A stretch of 64,000 bases of DNA from an uncultured Alphaproteobacteria bacterium (GCA_902826095.1 CADEDN010000017.1:1-64000), one strand, 5' to 3'. Positions 1 through 8,283 are shown, counted from the first letter of the stretch. The notes: a model not told the origin generated them from the letters alone. Numbers and translations are program-made.

Positions 1-113
1 AACTTCTTCAAGGCGCAAAACTATGTTGCAGTTTAATTGCGCGAGGCTCTAGCGCGCCGCGCACGAAGGTGGAGACCGGTTTCGCGCGAAAAGGCGCGCC
101 AAATGAAGAGACT

Positions 114-153
114 AGAACATCGGGCGCGATTCCCATATCGCGCCCGATGTTCT
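114..153. repeat. Perfect 17-bp inverted repeat (hairpin)
   Basis: Positions 114-130 are exactly complementary to 137-153, with the 6-nt loop TCCCAT at 131-136. The outer ends read AGAAC and GTTCT. A run of T follows neither arm, so a classical intrinsic terminator is not supported. It could be a Rho-assisted end, an mRNA-stabilising hairpin or a mobile palindromic unit. Confidence 0.7.
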
Positions 154-262
154 GGCGTTTGACGCGGAAAAGCTGTCGCCCGCTTTCCTGAACTGTCACG
201 CGATCAATCAAGGCGCTTGCGCTCCCGCACGTCGATTGTCCGAAGACGGAGCATGCTCTGTT

Positions 263-285
263 CCTCTCCCTTGGTAAGGGAGAGG
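263..285. repeat. 10-bp stem hairpin
   Basis: CCTCTCCCTT (263-272) pairs with AAGGGAGAGG (276-285) around GGT. The following bases (GTTAGGGGAGGGA) belong to the same type of pyrimidine/purine repeat seen at 41834-41870. This is a common type of extragenic element in alphaproteobacteria. There is no U-tract. Confidence 0.55.
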
Positions 286-399
286 TTAGGGGAGGGATTG
301 GGGCTGTTGCAGCGGAGTCTTTCCAATCTCGCCAATCCCCTCCGGCGCTGCGCGCTGCGTCTCCTTTTCAAGGCAAGGGAAATCAGAGCGCCCCGCCCT

Positions 400-506
400 G
401 TCATCCCGGACAATCGCGCAGCGATTGATCCGGGACCCTGTGAAATTGAGGGCCCTTCAGCTGCGCGGGATCCCGGATAATTCGCTTCGCGAATTTCCGG
501 GAAGAC
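400..506. repeat. REP-like palindromic element, copy 1
   Basis: The element begins with GTCATCCCGGACAATCGCGC and ends with TTTCCGGGAAGAC. It contains internal GATCCGGGACC and GGGATCCCGGATAA blocks and TTCGCTTCGCGAA, so it folds into several hairpins. The same building blocks in the same order recur at 15408-15507, and a shorter related inverted repeat occurs at 16876-16987. Confidence 0.65.
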
Positions 507-541
507 AGGGGGTTGCGGGTCGCGTCGGGACGGCGAGGGAA

Positions 542-1369
542 TTACGTCCTCTCCACCAACCGCAAAAACTCTTCCGGCGTCGTCACTTTCTCAATATCCC
601 GCGCTGAAACCGTGACGCCCCAGGTCTTCGCGATCGCGTCGTAACGGGGCCTGCGCCAGTCGATCAGCCGCGCGAAGCCCCAGCGGATGAAATCGTCGGG
701 ATCGACTTCGCCTTCGCTGACGCCTTTGGCCTTCAAATAATCCGCCCAGATGCGTTTCAGGAACGCCTCATTGTAATACATCGGCTTCGGGTTCTTCGCG
801 AAGCGGTCTTTCAGCGCCTGCGCATGCGCGTCGTCGCCTTCGATACAGACGATCGTGCAAATCTCGGAGAGCGGCTTCAAAACGCGGTCCTCGCGGTCCT
901 CCGGATCGACGATCTCGCAGATCGAGCCGCCGGCGTCGCAGATGAAGCGGTCATAGAAGTAGATCGACTTCGCCTTTTCAATGAAAGCCTTTGTGTCGGC
1001 GAGCGCGGCGATCTCCGCGTCGCGGTGCAGGCGCTGGCGTCGGAGATATTCATCGAATGGAATGCCGCCTTGTTTCGGATCGCCCGGCTTGCCGAGAAAG
1101 GCCGACAGGGGCGCGAGATTGTCGAAGCTGATGTTCGATGAAATGCTGATCGAATCGGAGCGCAGCATGTCGCGAAGCCCCGGCGCCTTCATCGCCTCGC
1201 GCTTGAACTCGTCGACAATCGCCTCGCCGAGATAGCGCGTGCCGATGCGGTAATCGACGGAATAGTGGAACCAGTTCGCCTCGCGCCGGAGCATCGAGGC
1301 GATTCGCGTCTTGCCGACGCCCGACATCCCGATCAAGGCGATCGGCCTTGTCGCATCCGCTTTCGTCAT
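542..1369 (-). CDS. P-loop ATPase/kinase-like protein, function unknown
   Basis: This 275-aa soluble protein opens with a nucleotide-binding P-loop, GMSGVGKT, at residues 14-21, in the position used by shikimate-kinase-like small kinases. A YFYDRFICDAGGS segment near the middle may supply a Walker B-like acidic residue, but this is not certain. Homologues are usually named only ATPase, and I cannot name a substrate. Its ATG overlaps the stop of the serine-hydrolase gene by 4 nt (ATGA), so it is the last gene of a coupled operon that starts at 3442. No signal peptide or membrane segment is visible. Confidence 0.75.
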   Translation of the reverse strand: MTKADATRPIALIGMSGVGKTRIASMLRREANWFHYSVDYRIGTRYLGEAIVDEFKREAMKAPGLRDMLRSDSISISSNISFDNLAPLSAFLGKPGDPKQGGIPFDEYLRRQRLHRDAEIAALADTKAFIEKAKSIYFYDRFICDAGGSICEIVDPEDREDRVLKPLSEICTIVCIEGDDAHAQALKDRFAKNPKPMYYNEAFLKRIWADYLKAKGVSEGEVDPDDFIRWGFARLIDWRRPRYDAIAKTWGVTVSARDIEKVTTPEEFLRLVERT

Positions 1370-2490
1370 GCGCCCCGTCCTGCAACGCTCGCGTCAAGCG
1401 CCGTGAACAGCCGCACCGCGCGCGGGTCGCCGGCGAGCGAAGGCGACATTTTGTTCATCGCATAGGCGGCGGAGAGGCGGCGCGCCGGATCGATCATCGC
1501 CGCCGAGCCGCCAAAGCCCGCATGGCCGAAGGCCGTGCGGCTCGGCCCGAAATGCCCATTGGTGTTCGCCATCAGCCCGGCGGTCCATATGAGGCGAAAG
1601 GGCAGCACGAGATCCTCGCCGCTGATGCGCGGGGCGAGCGCGGCGGCGATCGCGTCTTCCGCAATATCGCGCCGGCCGTTCGTCGCGAGACCGCGATTGG
1701 CGAGCGGGTGCGTGATGGCGGCGAGCGCGCGCGCCGTCGCATGCATGTTGGAGGAGGGAATTTCCGCCGCCATCCACTGTTCGCGATTGACCTTTCCGGC
1801 CGCCGACCACGGTTTCAGAAACGCGATCTCGGTGAAGCGGCTATCCTTGCGATGCGTCGGCGCGGCGGGCGGTTTGGGCATAGTGGCGGCGCGCGCCATT
1901 TCCTCCGCGCGCATCCCGCAGTGAATATCGAGACCCTGCGCGCGCAACATCGCGCCGATCGTCCGGCCGGTCTTGCGCCGCAAAAGCTCGTTGATGATGA
2001 AGCCGCCGGTCTGCGGATGATAGCCGGCGGCCGAACCCGGCGGCCATAAAGGCGCCATCGCGGCGAGGCGCGCGACGATACGGTCCGGATAAATCCATTC
2101 GTCCGGCGGCGTCTCGTCTGGAAAGCCGCAGAGCCCCGCCTGATGCGAGAGGACCATCGCCAGCGTGATCTTGTCCTTCCCTTCGGCGCCGAATTCAGGC
2201 CAGTCCGCCGTGACGGCGCGATCATAAGCGAGCGCGCCGTCGCTGACCGCCGCCGCGACGAGCGCGGCCATCGCCGCCTTGCCGGCCGAATAGAGGCAGA
2301 CGAGCGTCTCCTCCGCCCACGGAATTGTCCTGTCGCGATCCGCCCAGCCGGCCCAGAGATCGGCGATCAGCGCGCCGCCCTCGAAGGCCGAAAAGCGCGC
2401 GCCAAGTTCGGCCCCCTCGCTGAAATTCGCGGCGAATGCGTCAAGCACCGCCGGCGGCGCGAAACCCTTGATGTCGGCGCCGCCGGTCAT
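1366..2490 (-). CDS. Serine hydrolase (beta-lactamase/family VIII esterase type)
   Basis: This 374-aa protein has the fold signatures of class C beta-lactamase-like esterases. The SxxK nucleophile motif is S-A-G-K at residues 68-71, and the second catalytic motif is probably Y158 in YHPQTGG. A GHAGFGGS segment in the C-terminal third resembles the third, KTG-like, box. These enzymes hydrolyse esters, amides or small beta-lactams; the substrate cannot be read from the sequence. No signal peptide is evident, so it is probably cytoplasmic. It overlaps both neighbours by 4 nt (lipoprotein upstream, P-loop protein downstream). Confidence 0.85.
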   Translation of the reverse strand: MTGGADIKGFAPPAVLDAFAANFSEGAELGARFSAFEGGALIADLWAGWADRDRTIPWAEETLVCLYSAGKAAMAALVAAAVSDGALAYDRAVTADWPEFGAEGKDKITLAMVLSHQAGLCGFPDETPPDEWIYPDRIVARLAAMAPLWPPGSAAGYHPQTGGFIINELLRRKTGRTIGAMLRAQGLDIHCGMRAEEMARAATMPKPPAAPTHRKDSRFTEIAFLKPWSAAGKVNREQWMAAEIPSSNMHATARALAAITHPLANRGLATNGRRDIAEDAIAAALAPRISGEDLVLPFRLIWTAGLMANTNGHFGPSRTAFGHAGFGGSAAMIDPARRLSAAYAMNKMSPSLAGDPRAVRLFTALDASVAGRGA

Positions 2491-2792
2491 GCGCCGTCTT
2501 GCCCGCGCGGGCAGCCGAGATTGGCGGCGATGAAGGCGCGGCGGGTCTTCACGTCGGCGCCGAGCACGCGGTCGCGCAAATCCTCGCGCCCGGACGACTT
2601 CTCGACGAGGCGCGCGGCTCTTTTCGCCGCGCGGTCATCGCCGATGCGGCCGGCGAGGCACTTGCTGCGCTCCGGCGACGCGCCCAGCCGCATCAGGCCG
2701 CTTTCAAGCCGCGACGACGCCGGCGCGTCGTCCGACGCGCAGCCGACGAGAGCGGCGCTGATCATCGACAGCATGAAAATCCTTCCCGTCAT
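2487..2792 (-). CDS. Small putative lipoprotein
   Basis: This is a 101-aa protein starting MTGRIF, followed by a hydrophobic stretch and the lipobox AALVGC, so a lipidated envelope protein is predicted. The rest is charged, with two further cysteines, and matches no family I know. I placed the start at 2792 because that ATG overlaps the stop of the upstream isomerase-like gene by 4 nt, as at every other junction of this operon. A longer upstream frame exists, but its extension would be arginine-rich and antecedent to the signal sequence. An internal ATG at 2774 is an alternative. Confidence 0.65.
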   Translation of the reverse strand: MTGRIFMLSMISAALVGCASDDAPASSRLESGLMRLGASPERSKCLAGRIGDDRAAKRAARLVEKSSGREDLRDRVLGADVKTRRAFIAANLGCPRGQDGA

Positions 2793-3442
2793 CGCGGCCG
2801 CTTGCGCAACGCTTTCTGGTCGAGCCGCCAGACGAGCGAGCTGAGGCGGTCCTGTCCGAAAAAGGGCTCGTCGTCGAGTACCATCAGCGGCACGCCCCAA
2901 TGCTGCGCCATTTGCGCCTCCTCATTGCGGGCGATGATCTCGGCGATGCGGGAAGCATTGTCGCCCGCAAAGGCGCGCAGCGCGTCAAGGTCGAGCCCCG
3001 CCTCGCGCGCGGCCTCCGCCATGGTCTTCTCCGCCTGCCAGTTCTCGACCCCGCCCCAGATGCGGCGCGACATGGCGCGCGCGAAGGCAAGGCCCGCATG
3101 CCGCGTTTCTTCCGCCGCGACGCCGAGCGCCATCAACGGCTTCATCAAGGGCTGTTCCGCCTCGACCTTGCCGGTCGCCATGTCCATGACGATCGGATCG
3201 GGACGCGGTAAGGCGAAAGGAACGCCGAGGCGCGCGCTCTCGCGCATGACGTCCTTCACGAGATAAGGCAGCCATTGCGGGCGATTGCGCTCGAAGAAGG
3301 TCGGCTCGCGCATGGCGAGCGGGCGGACGAAGCGGAAGTCGCAGGCGATTTCGTAATCGCGCGCGATCCCGGCGAGGCGGTCAATCGCAAGATAGGAATA
3401 GGGGCTGCGAAAAGACCAGTAGATGTCGAGTTTGGCCGTCAT
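2789..3442 (-). CDS. 2-hydroxychromene-2-carboxylate isomerase family (DsbA-like) protein
   Basis: This 217-aa thioredoxin-fold protein belongs to the HCCA isomerase / GST-kappa group. The N-terminal motif WSFRSPYSYLA contains the Ser (residue 13) that replaces the DsbA cysteine and binds glutathione in this family. The C-terminal motif VPLMVLDDEPFFGQDRL is also typical. Family members isomerise chromene carboxylates in naphthalene breakdown, but most chromosomal copies have unknown glutathione-dependent roles. It is the first gene of the 3442-542 operon and is divergent from the amidase gene at 3529. Confidence 0.85.
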   Translation of the reverse strand: MTAKLDIYWSFRSPYSYLAIDRLAGIARDYEIACDFRFVRPLAMREPTFFERNRPQWLPYLVKDVMRESARLGVPFALPRPDPIVMDMATGKVEAEQPLMKPLMALGVAAEETRHAGLAFARAMSRRIWGGVENWQAEKTMAEAAREAGLDLDALRAFAGDNASRIAEIIARNEEAQMAQHWGVPLMVLDDEPFFGQDRLSSLVWRLDQKALRKRPR

Positions 3443-3528
3443 GCGCGCCCTTTCGTTCTTTCTTGAATCTTCGCGGCTCCGCCCCTAAGCGTCAACGCCA
3501 ATCTTCATGCCGCCTGAGGGAGCCCGAA

Positions 3529-4380
3529 ATGTCCCGGAAATTGCGCGTCGCCGCCCTGCAGGCCGCCTATGGCGATGATCTGAAGGCGAATATCAAAACC
3601 GTCGAAAAGCTCATTCGCGCCGCGGCCAAGGACGGCGCCGAGGTTATCTTGCCGTCGGAGCTCTTTCAGGGCCGCTATTTCTGCAAGCGGGAGGAGACGC
3701 GCTGGTTCGCCGAGGCGCATCCGTATAAGGAGCATCCGGTCGTCGTCGCGCTCAGCCCCCTCGCGAGGGAGCTCGGCGTCGTTCTTCCCCTGTCCATTTT
3801 CGAGAAAGCCGGACAGGAATATTTCAACAGCCTCGTCATGGTTGACGCCGACGGAAAGATAATGGGGCTCTACCGCAAGAGCCATATTCCGGACGGGCCC
3901 GGCTATGAGGAGAAATTCTATTTCAAGCCCGGCGACACCGGCTTCAAGGTCTGGCCGACGAAATTCGGGCGGCTCGGCGTCGGCATTTGCTGGGACCAGT
4001 GGTTCCCGGAAGCCGCGCGCGCAATGATGCTCGAGGGCGCGGAGATACTCTTTTATCCGACGGCGATCGGGTCCGAGCCTGAAAATCCCGGACTCGACAC
4101 GCAAGCCCGCTGGCGGCGCGCGATGATCGGGCATTCAGTGTCGAACGTCGTCCCGGTCGTCGCCGCCAACCGCGTTGGCGACGAGGACGGGCAGATCTTC
4201 TACGGCTCCTCCTTCATCGCCAATGAAGGCGGCGACTTCCTCGCCGAAATGAACCGGACGGACGAGGGCTTCATCGCCGCGACGTTCGATCTTGATCAGA
4301 TCGCGGAGCTGCGCGCCGGCTGGGGCTTTTTCCGCGACCGAAGGCCGGAGCTTTACGGCGCGCTCACCGGCAAAAATTAA
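3529..4380 (+). CDS. aguB: N-carbamoylputrescine amidase
   Basis: This 283-aa nitrilase-superfamily enzyme hydrolyses N-carbamoylputrescine to putrescine, CO2 and ammonia in the agmatine route of polyamine synthesis. The Glu-Lys-Cys triad is visible: E44 in ILPSELFQGRYF, K118 in YRKSHIP, and C154 in GVGICWDQWFPE. SELFQGRYFCKREE and CWDQWFPEAAR are characteristic of this subfamily. An earlier in-frame start exists, but GAGGG precedes the ATG at 3529 and MSRKLRVAALQ is the conserved N-terminus. The agmatine deiminase partner gene is not adjacent. Confidence 0.92.
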   Translation: MSRKLRVAALQAAYGDDLKANIKTVEKLIRAAAKDGAEVILPSELFQGRYFCKREETRWFAEAHPYKEHPVVVALSPLARELGVVLPLSIFEKAGQEYFNSLVMVDADGKIMGLYRKSHIPDGPGYEEKFYFKPGDTGFKVWPTKFGRLGVGICWDQWFPEAARAMMLEGAEILFYPTAIGSEPENPGLDTQARWRRAMIGHSVSNVVPVVAANRVGDEDGQIFYGSSFIANEGGDFLAEMNRTDEGFIAATFDLDQIAELRAGWGFFRDRRPELYGALTGKN

Positions 4381-4471
4381 GAGTTTCGGGCCAGAGGGGT
4401 TCTCCCCGCTGGCGCAAATCATGCTTTGCTGCTCCCCGAATTGGTGTTTGAGGGCAGGGCAGGGTTAACGC

Positions 4472-5737
4472 ATGAGCAAGCCGCAAAGAACAACCGCTGA
4501 AATTGTCATCCTGAATGAAGCGAACGCTGCGGACGACGCGGCGATGCGCGACGCGGTCGCCGCCGCGGAGACGGTCGGCGGCAAATTGGCGGCGGCGCGC
4601 AAGGCGAAGGGCCTGACGCTTCAAGAAGTTCACGAAGGCACGAAGGTCAAGCTCAACCATCTCGGCGCGATCGAGCTCGGCGATCAAAGCGCGCTGCCGG
4701 CCGTGCCGTTCGCCGCCGGTTTCGTCAAAGCCTATGCGCAGTTTCTCGGGCTCGACGCCAACGACTATTCCGCCGCCTACAAGGCCGAATTCGGCGGCGC
4801 GGCGGCGGCGGCGAAAACGCCAGCGCCTCAAATCGAGACAGCCGCTGAAGCGCCAGCCATCGCGCGCGCGCCGGCGGCGCGCAATCCTTTCGTTGCAACG
4901 CCGAAGACCGAGGCTGCGCCGGCGATCTTTCCGCCCGCGCCGGCAGAGCCCGCGCTGAGCGCGCCAGCGCCCGCCGCGGCCGTCGCCGACAAGGCGTCAT
5001 CGCCTGACCGCTTCGTCGCCTATTTCGGCGTCGGGGCGGCGTGCCTTTGCGTCGCCTGGATCGCCGGCAATGCGCTCCTGTCAAACCAGAATGCGCCGGC
5101 GCCGACCGTCACCTTCACCGCCGTTGCGCCAGCCGCCGAACCGCCGGCCGCGCCCGCCATCGTCGCCCAAGCGCCAGCCGCGTCGCCATCGACCGCCGAG
5201 ATCGCCGCCGCGGAAGCGCCGCCCGTCGCCGAGAATGACCTCGCTGCAACCGCCCTCATCGAGCCGCCGAAGGTGAAGCCGACGCCCAAGCCGGTTCGCG
5301 CGCCGTCGCCGGACATGAAGGAAATCATCATCGCCGACGCGCCGCCGGTCGTCAGCAAGCCTGGCGCGGCCGCCGCCGGCGCCGCGCCGATCGTCAGTGA
5401 ACAGATTGATCCCTTCGCGCTGTCGGCGCCGGCCGCCGACAGCGCGTCGCCGACGCTTGATGCGACGGTTGTTCCGGCGAAGCTGACGCGCGCGGCGTCC
5501 CCGAAATATCCCGAGCGCTGCGCGGCGGGCTCGCGGAAAGCGGAAGGCGTCAGCGTCGCTTTCGACGTGACGGTCGAAGGGCGCCCGACCAACGCCAATG
5601 TCGCCGACTCATCCAACAGCTGCTTCAATGACGCGGCGAAAGACACTGTCTATCGCATGCGCTTCTCGCCGCGCATGATCGACGGCCAGGCGCAAATGGA
5701 GTTCGGCAAGCGCGTGACGGTGCAGTTCACGCGCTGA
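4472..5737 (+). CDS. RodZ-like HTH protein fused to a TonB C-terminal domain
   Basis: This 421-aa protein has an unusual domain order. Residues about 35-100 form a RodZ/HTH_25-type helix-turn-helix (GGKLAAARKAKGLTLQEV, then a PFAAGFVKAYAQFLGLD segment). Residues 182-203 form one membrane span. A long Pro/Ala-rich linker follows, and residues 338-421 are a TonB-like C-terminal domain with SPKYPERC, FDVTVEGRPTN and a second cysteine (C350 and C384). RodZ anchors MreB at the membrane; TonB C-termini contact outer-membrane receptors. The predicted topology is cytoplasmic HTH and periplasmic TonB domain. The stop overlaps the convergent sirtuin gene by 11 nt. Function is inferred only from domains. 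Confidence 0.8.
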   Translation: MSKPQRTTAEIVILNEANAADDAAMRDAVAAAETVGGKLAAARKAKGLTLQEVHEGTKVKLNHLGAIELGDQSALPAVPFAAGFVKAYAQFLGLDANDYSAAYKAEFGGAAAAAKTPAPQIETAAEAPAIARAPAARNPFVATPKTEAAPAIFPPAPAEPALSAPAPAAAVADKASSPDRFVAYFGVGAACLCVAWIAGNALLSNQNAPAPTVTFTAVAPAAEPPAAPAIVAQAPAASPSTAEIAAAEAPPVAENDLAATALIEPPKVKPTPKPVRAPSPDMKEIIIADAPPVVSKPGAAAAGAAPIVSEQIDPFALSAPAADSASPTLDATVVPAKLTRAASPKYPERCAAGSRKAEGVSVAFDVTVEGRPTNANVADSSNSCFNDAAKDTVYRMRFSPRMIDGQAQMEFGKRVTVQFTR

Positions 5738-6440
5738 GCCCGGCCAGAAATTCATCAACCCACGCCGGCCCGATTTCGCTTGCGCGCCCATAGCGCGCGT
5801 CCGTGAACGCCCAGGCGTTTTCCGACGGCTCAAGATTAAGCTCGACGCGGGGGACGCCGAAGCCCCGCGCTTCGCCGACAAATCCCGCGGCGGGATAGAC
5901 GCTCCCCGAAGTGCCGATCGACACGAAAAGATCCGCCGCCCTGATCGCTACGGCGATTTCGTCGAGGAACCTCGGAATCTCGCCGAACCACACGACGTCG
6001 GGCCGCATCATATGGCCGGCGCCGCAGTCGGGGCAACGCGTCTCGACGGAGAGATCGTTTGTCCACGGACAAATGAAATCGCAGGCGCCGCAGCGCGCGC
6101 TCATCAATTCGCCATGCATGTGCAAGACCCGGCGCGAGCCGGCGCGCTCGTGCAGATTGTCGACATTCTGCGTGACAAGGGTCAGCCGGTCGCCAAGCGT
6201 TGCTTCAAGCCGCGCCAGCGCCGCATGCGCCGCGTTCGGCTTGGCCGCAAGGACTGAGGCGCGCCGCGCATTATAGAATTGATGGACGAGCGCCGGATCA
6301 GCGGCGAAGCCTTCCGGCGTCGCCACGTCTCGCCAGTCATAAGTCGACCAGACGCCGTCCGGATCGCGAAAGGTCGAAACGCCGGAATCAGCTGAGATCC
6401 CGGCGCCCGTCAGAATGACGACCCGCGTCGGCGGCCTCAC
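5727..6440 (-). CDS. cobB: NAD-dependent protein deacylase, sirtuin class III
   Basis: This 237-aa Sir2 protein removes acyl groups from lysines using NAD+. Visible motifs are GAGISADSGVSTFRD (NAD site), TQNVDNLHERAGS, catalytic His in HMHGE, and a CxxC...CxxC zinc site (CGAC, CPDC). FYNARR carries the Tyr and Arg that in CobB/SIRT5 bind succinyl or malonyl lysine, so desuccinylase activity is likely. The start is a GTG at 6440 that overlaps the TGA of the upstream DUF1993 gene (GTGA). A longer in-frame reading back to 6989 would be out of phase with that gene and is not the real N-terminus. Confidence 0.9.
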   Translation of the reverse strand: MRPPTRVVILTGAGISADSGVSTFRDPDGVWSTYDWRDVATPEGFAADPALVHQFYNARRASVLAAKPNAAHAALARLEATLGDRLTLVTQNVDNLHERAGSRRVLHMHGELMSARCGACDFICPWTNDLSVETRCPDCGAGHMMRPDVVWFGEIPRFLDEIAVAIRAADLFVSIGTSGSVYPAAGFVGEARGFGVPRVELNLEPSENAWAFTDARYGRASEIGPAWVDEFLAGLSA

Positions 6441-6940
6441 CGCGTCATGAAATCGGCCTTGCCGAGCGGCACGCCGGCGTTGCGGAGATTGAGATAGGTC
6501 GCCGTCACATGAAAATAGACGTTCGGCAGCATGAAGTTCTGCAGGAATTGCTGGCGCTTCAGCGTCATCGATGAATCGCGCATCGGCACTGTGATGTCCT
6601 TGTCGGGATCGGCGTCGATCTTCGCCTTGTCGAGATCCTTGATGTGCGCCTGCGCTTTCGCCGTCCGCTCCTTCAATTGCGCGAATGTCGTTTCGGTGTC
6701 CGGGAAAGACGGCGGCTCGGCGCCGGAAAGACGCGTCATGCCGCGCACCGCGATATCGCAGGCGATCTGCACCTGCCGCGCCATGGTGAACATGTCGGGC
6801 GCGAGGCGCCAGCTTGTGTAGACAGTCTCGTCGACGCCGGCGGTCTTGGCGTGCGCGGCCGCCTTGTCGAGCATGATGCGGAGCGCGGCGAACATCTGGT
6901 CGAGGCTGGCGAAGGCGATCGAGGAAGTTGTGTATTGCAT
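6437..6940 (-). CDS. DUF1993 domain protein
   Basis: This 167-aa soluble protein matches the DUF1993 family (SWRLAPDMFTMARQVQIACD, then NFMLPNVYFHVTATYLNLRN). The family is probably a DinB-like helical bundle of unknown function. I chose the ATG at 6940 (MQYTTSSIAF) because AAAGGAC lies just upstream; two earlier in-frame codons give an atypical extension. It is translationally coupled to the sirtuin gene through a GTGA overlap. Confidence 0.85.
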   Translation of the reverse strand: MQYTTSSIAFASLDQMFAALRIMLDKAAAHAKTAGVDETVYTSWRLAPDMFTMARQVQIACDIAVRGMTRLSGAEPPSFPDTETTFAQLKERTAKAQAHIKDLDKAKIDADPDKDITVPMRDSSMTLKRQQFLQNFMLPNVYFHVTATYLNLRNAGVPLGKADFMTR

Positions 6941-7027
6941 AAAGGTCCTTTGCGAGACGGAGGCCGCAACATAGCCCTTCCGCCGACATTGCAACAGCGA
7001 TCGCTCTTCACATAGAAGTCATGCGCG

Positions 7028-7516
7028 ATGAAACGGATACTCTTCGTCTGTCTCGGCAATATCTGTCGTTCGCCAGCGGCGGAAGCCGTCCTTCGCGCTA
7101 AAGCCGCCGCGCGCGGGCTCGGCCTTCACGTCGCCTCGGCGGGAACCGGCGGCTGGCATCAAGGCGGCGGGGCCGATCCCCGCATGGTCCGCGCGGCGGC
7201 GCGGCGCGGTTACGATCTTTCCGCGCACCGCGCGCGGCAGGTCGCTTTCTCCGATTTCTATGAGTTCGACCTGCTGCTCGCGATGGACAACCGCAACCGC
7301 GCCGACCTACTCGACATCGCCCCGCCCAATCGCGATTGCGACATTCGATTATTTCTCGAATTCGCAGGCGGCGAGACGCGCGAAACGCCGGACCCCTATT
7401 ACGGCGGCGCGGAAGGATTTGAACGCGTGCTCGATTTCATCGAGGCTGGCGCAGAGGGATTTCTTTCCTATATGTCCGGCCAATCGTCGACGCCGCAAAA
7501 TCAGAGCCGGCCGTAA
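7028..7516 (+). CDS. Low-molecular-weight protein-tyrosine phosphatase
   Basis: This is a 162-aa LMW-PTP. The P-loop CLGNICRSP at residues 8-16 holds the nucleophile C8 and R14, and the general acid is D122 in DPYYGG. Family members remove phosphate from tyrosine, for example on BY-kinases of polysaccharide export, and also arsenate or other phosphoesters. A degenerate BY-kinase homologue lies at 30162, but the genes are far apart. The 3' end overlaps the convergent oxygenase gene by 16 nt. A 47-bp stretch of this gene (7353-7399) is repeated exactly at 8399-8445, where a second copy of the 3' end survives. Confidence 0.93.
   Translation: MKRILFVCLGNICRSPAAEAVLRAKAAARGLGLHVASAGTGGWHQGGGADPRMVRAAARRGYDLSAHRARQVAFSDFYEFDLLLAMDNRNRADLLDIAPPNRDCDIRLFLEFAGGETRETPDPYYGGAEGFERVLDFIEAGAEGFLSYMSGQSSTPQNQSRP
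7353..7399 (+). repeat. 47-bp perfect direct repeat, copy 1
   Basis: This stretch inside the phosphatase gene is identical base for base to 8399-8445. The spacing of 1,046 bp places the 2OG oxygenase gene between the copies. Homology continues to the right of both copies at lower identity, and almost none is seen to the left. The pattern suits integration by recombination at this site. Confidence 0.9.
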
Positions 7517-8283
7517 AATGTCATGCGCGCCGATTCGGAAAGGCTGACGCCGGGCTTTGAATTATAGGCGAGAACCGCCAGCATGCGCGTCCGACCGCCT
7601 TCGACGGGCGTCACCCGATGCATCGAATTGCGCCCGCGAAACAGCACGAGCGCGCCCGCGCCCATCGACAGCATTGCAGGCGCAACTTCGCCGTCGAGAA
7701 TCCGCCGCGCAAGATCGTCGTTCTCAACGCCCGCGTCAGCGTCCCGCACATCCTTCACATATTCGAACACGCCGCCGCGTTCCGGCGGCTGCACCATCAG
7801 CGTGATGGCGAACGACGAATTGTCGAAATGCCAGCCGAGCTCCTGACCTGCGTCGGCGAAATGAAGATTGACGGCCGACAAAGCGTCAGCATACTCATGC
7901 AGTTCCTTTTCGCCGAGCACGACGCACAAGAACTTGCAAAAATCCCCGGACCTATACAACCGCTTCAGCGGCGACTCATCGGGAATTTGGTCGGTTGTGA
8001 TGCAGCCCTTTGACGAGGCGACTTCATGGTTGCGCACATGGTCGTCCGGGAAATCTGGATTGCGCGGCGTGAGGTAAATGTTGTGGGCGTTCGACGTATA
8101 ATAGGCGCGATGCTTGTTGCTGTCGCCTTCCCGCCTGACCGCATCGACGCAGTCCGGCCGCAAAAAGCCAGGCATCACGAGCGCGCCAGTCTCGTCGAGC
8201 GTTCGTTTGCAGGCGCGGCGAAAATCTTCGTCCGCCAACGGATGGGCGTCAAGATCGACGAGGGACGCAAGGACATTCTGCAT
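7501..8283 (-). CDS. 2OG-Fe(II) dioxygenase
   Basis: This 260-aa enzyme of the 2-oxoglutarate/Fe(II) oxygenase superfamily shows the facial triad as H152-x-D154 (GWHFDNSSFAITL) and distal H222 (MHRVTPVEGGRTR), with R231 or R233 as the 2OG-binding residue. The retained Asp argues for hydroxylation and against a radical halogenase, where this position is Gly or Ala. The substrate is unknown; no biosynthetic neighbours are present. The ATG at 8283 follows GAGAAAGG; a start 26 codons earlier is possible. The gene is flanked by the 47-bp direct repeat, so it may have been acquired as a single-gene insert. Base composition is not visibly different. Confidence 0.8.
   Translation of the reverse strand: MQNVLASLVDLDAHPLADEDFRRACKRTLDETGALVMPGFLRPDCVDAVRREGDSNKHRAYYTSNAHNIYLTPRNPDFPDDHVRNHEVASSKGCITTDQIPDESPLKRLYRSGDFCKFLCVVLGEKELHEYADALSAVNLHFADAGQELGWHFDNSSFAITLMVQPPERGGVFEYVKDVRDADAGVENDDLARRILDGEVAPAMLSMGAGALVLFRGRNSMHRVTPVEGGRTRMLAVLAYNSKPGVSLSESARMTFYGRL

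Larger units (their letters stand above)
1..541. other. Gene-free repeat-rich region
   Basis: No reading frame here looks like a protein gene; the open frames are short and arginine-rich. The stretch holds a long hairpin (114-153), a second hairpin of the CCCTCCC type (263-285) and a REP-like palindromic unit (400-506), each listed separately. The segment near 70-105 contains an ACCGGTTTCGCGCG stretch similar to the common alphaproteobacterial extragenic repeat that includes ACCGGTTTCC. The region lies downstream of the minus-strand operon 542-3442, so it may hold that operon's transcript end. Confidence 0.6.

Noticed and set aside
114-153. LexA operator, because the ends read AGAAC and GTTCT
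   Set aside because: Alphaproteobacterial LexA needs GAAC-N7-GTTC; here the half-sites are about 30 nt apart as the ends of a hairpin.
5727-6989. Extended N-terminus for the sirtuin (about 180 extra residues)
   Set aside because: The extension reads the DUF1993 gene out of frame; the GTG at 6440 in a GTGA overlap gives the family-typical start.
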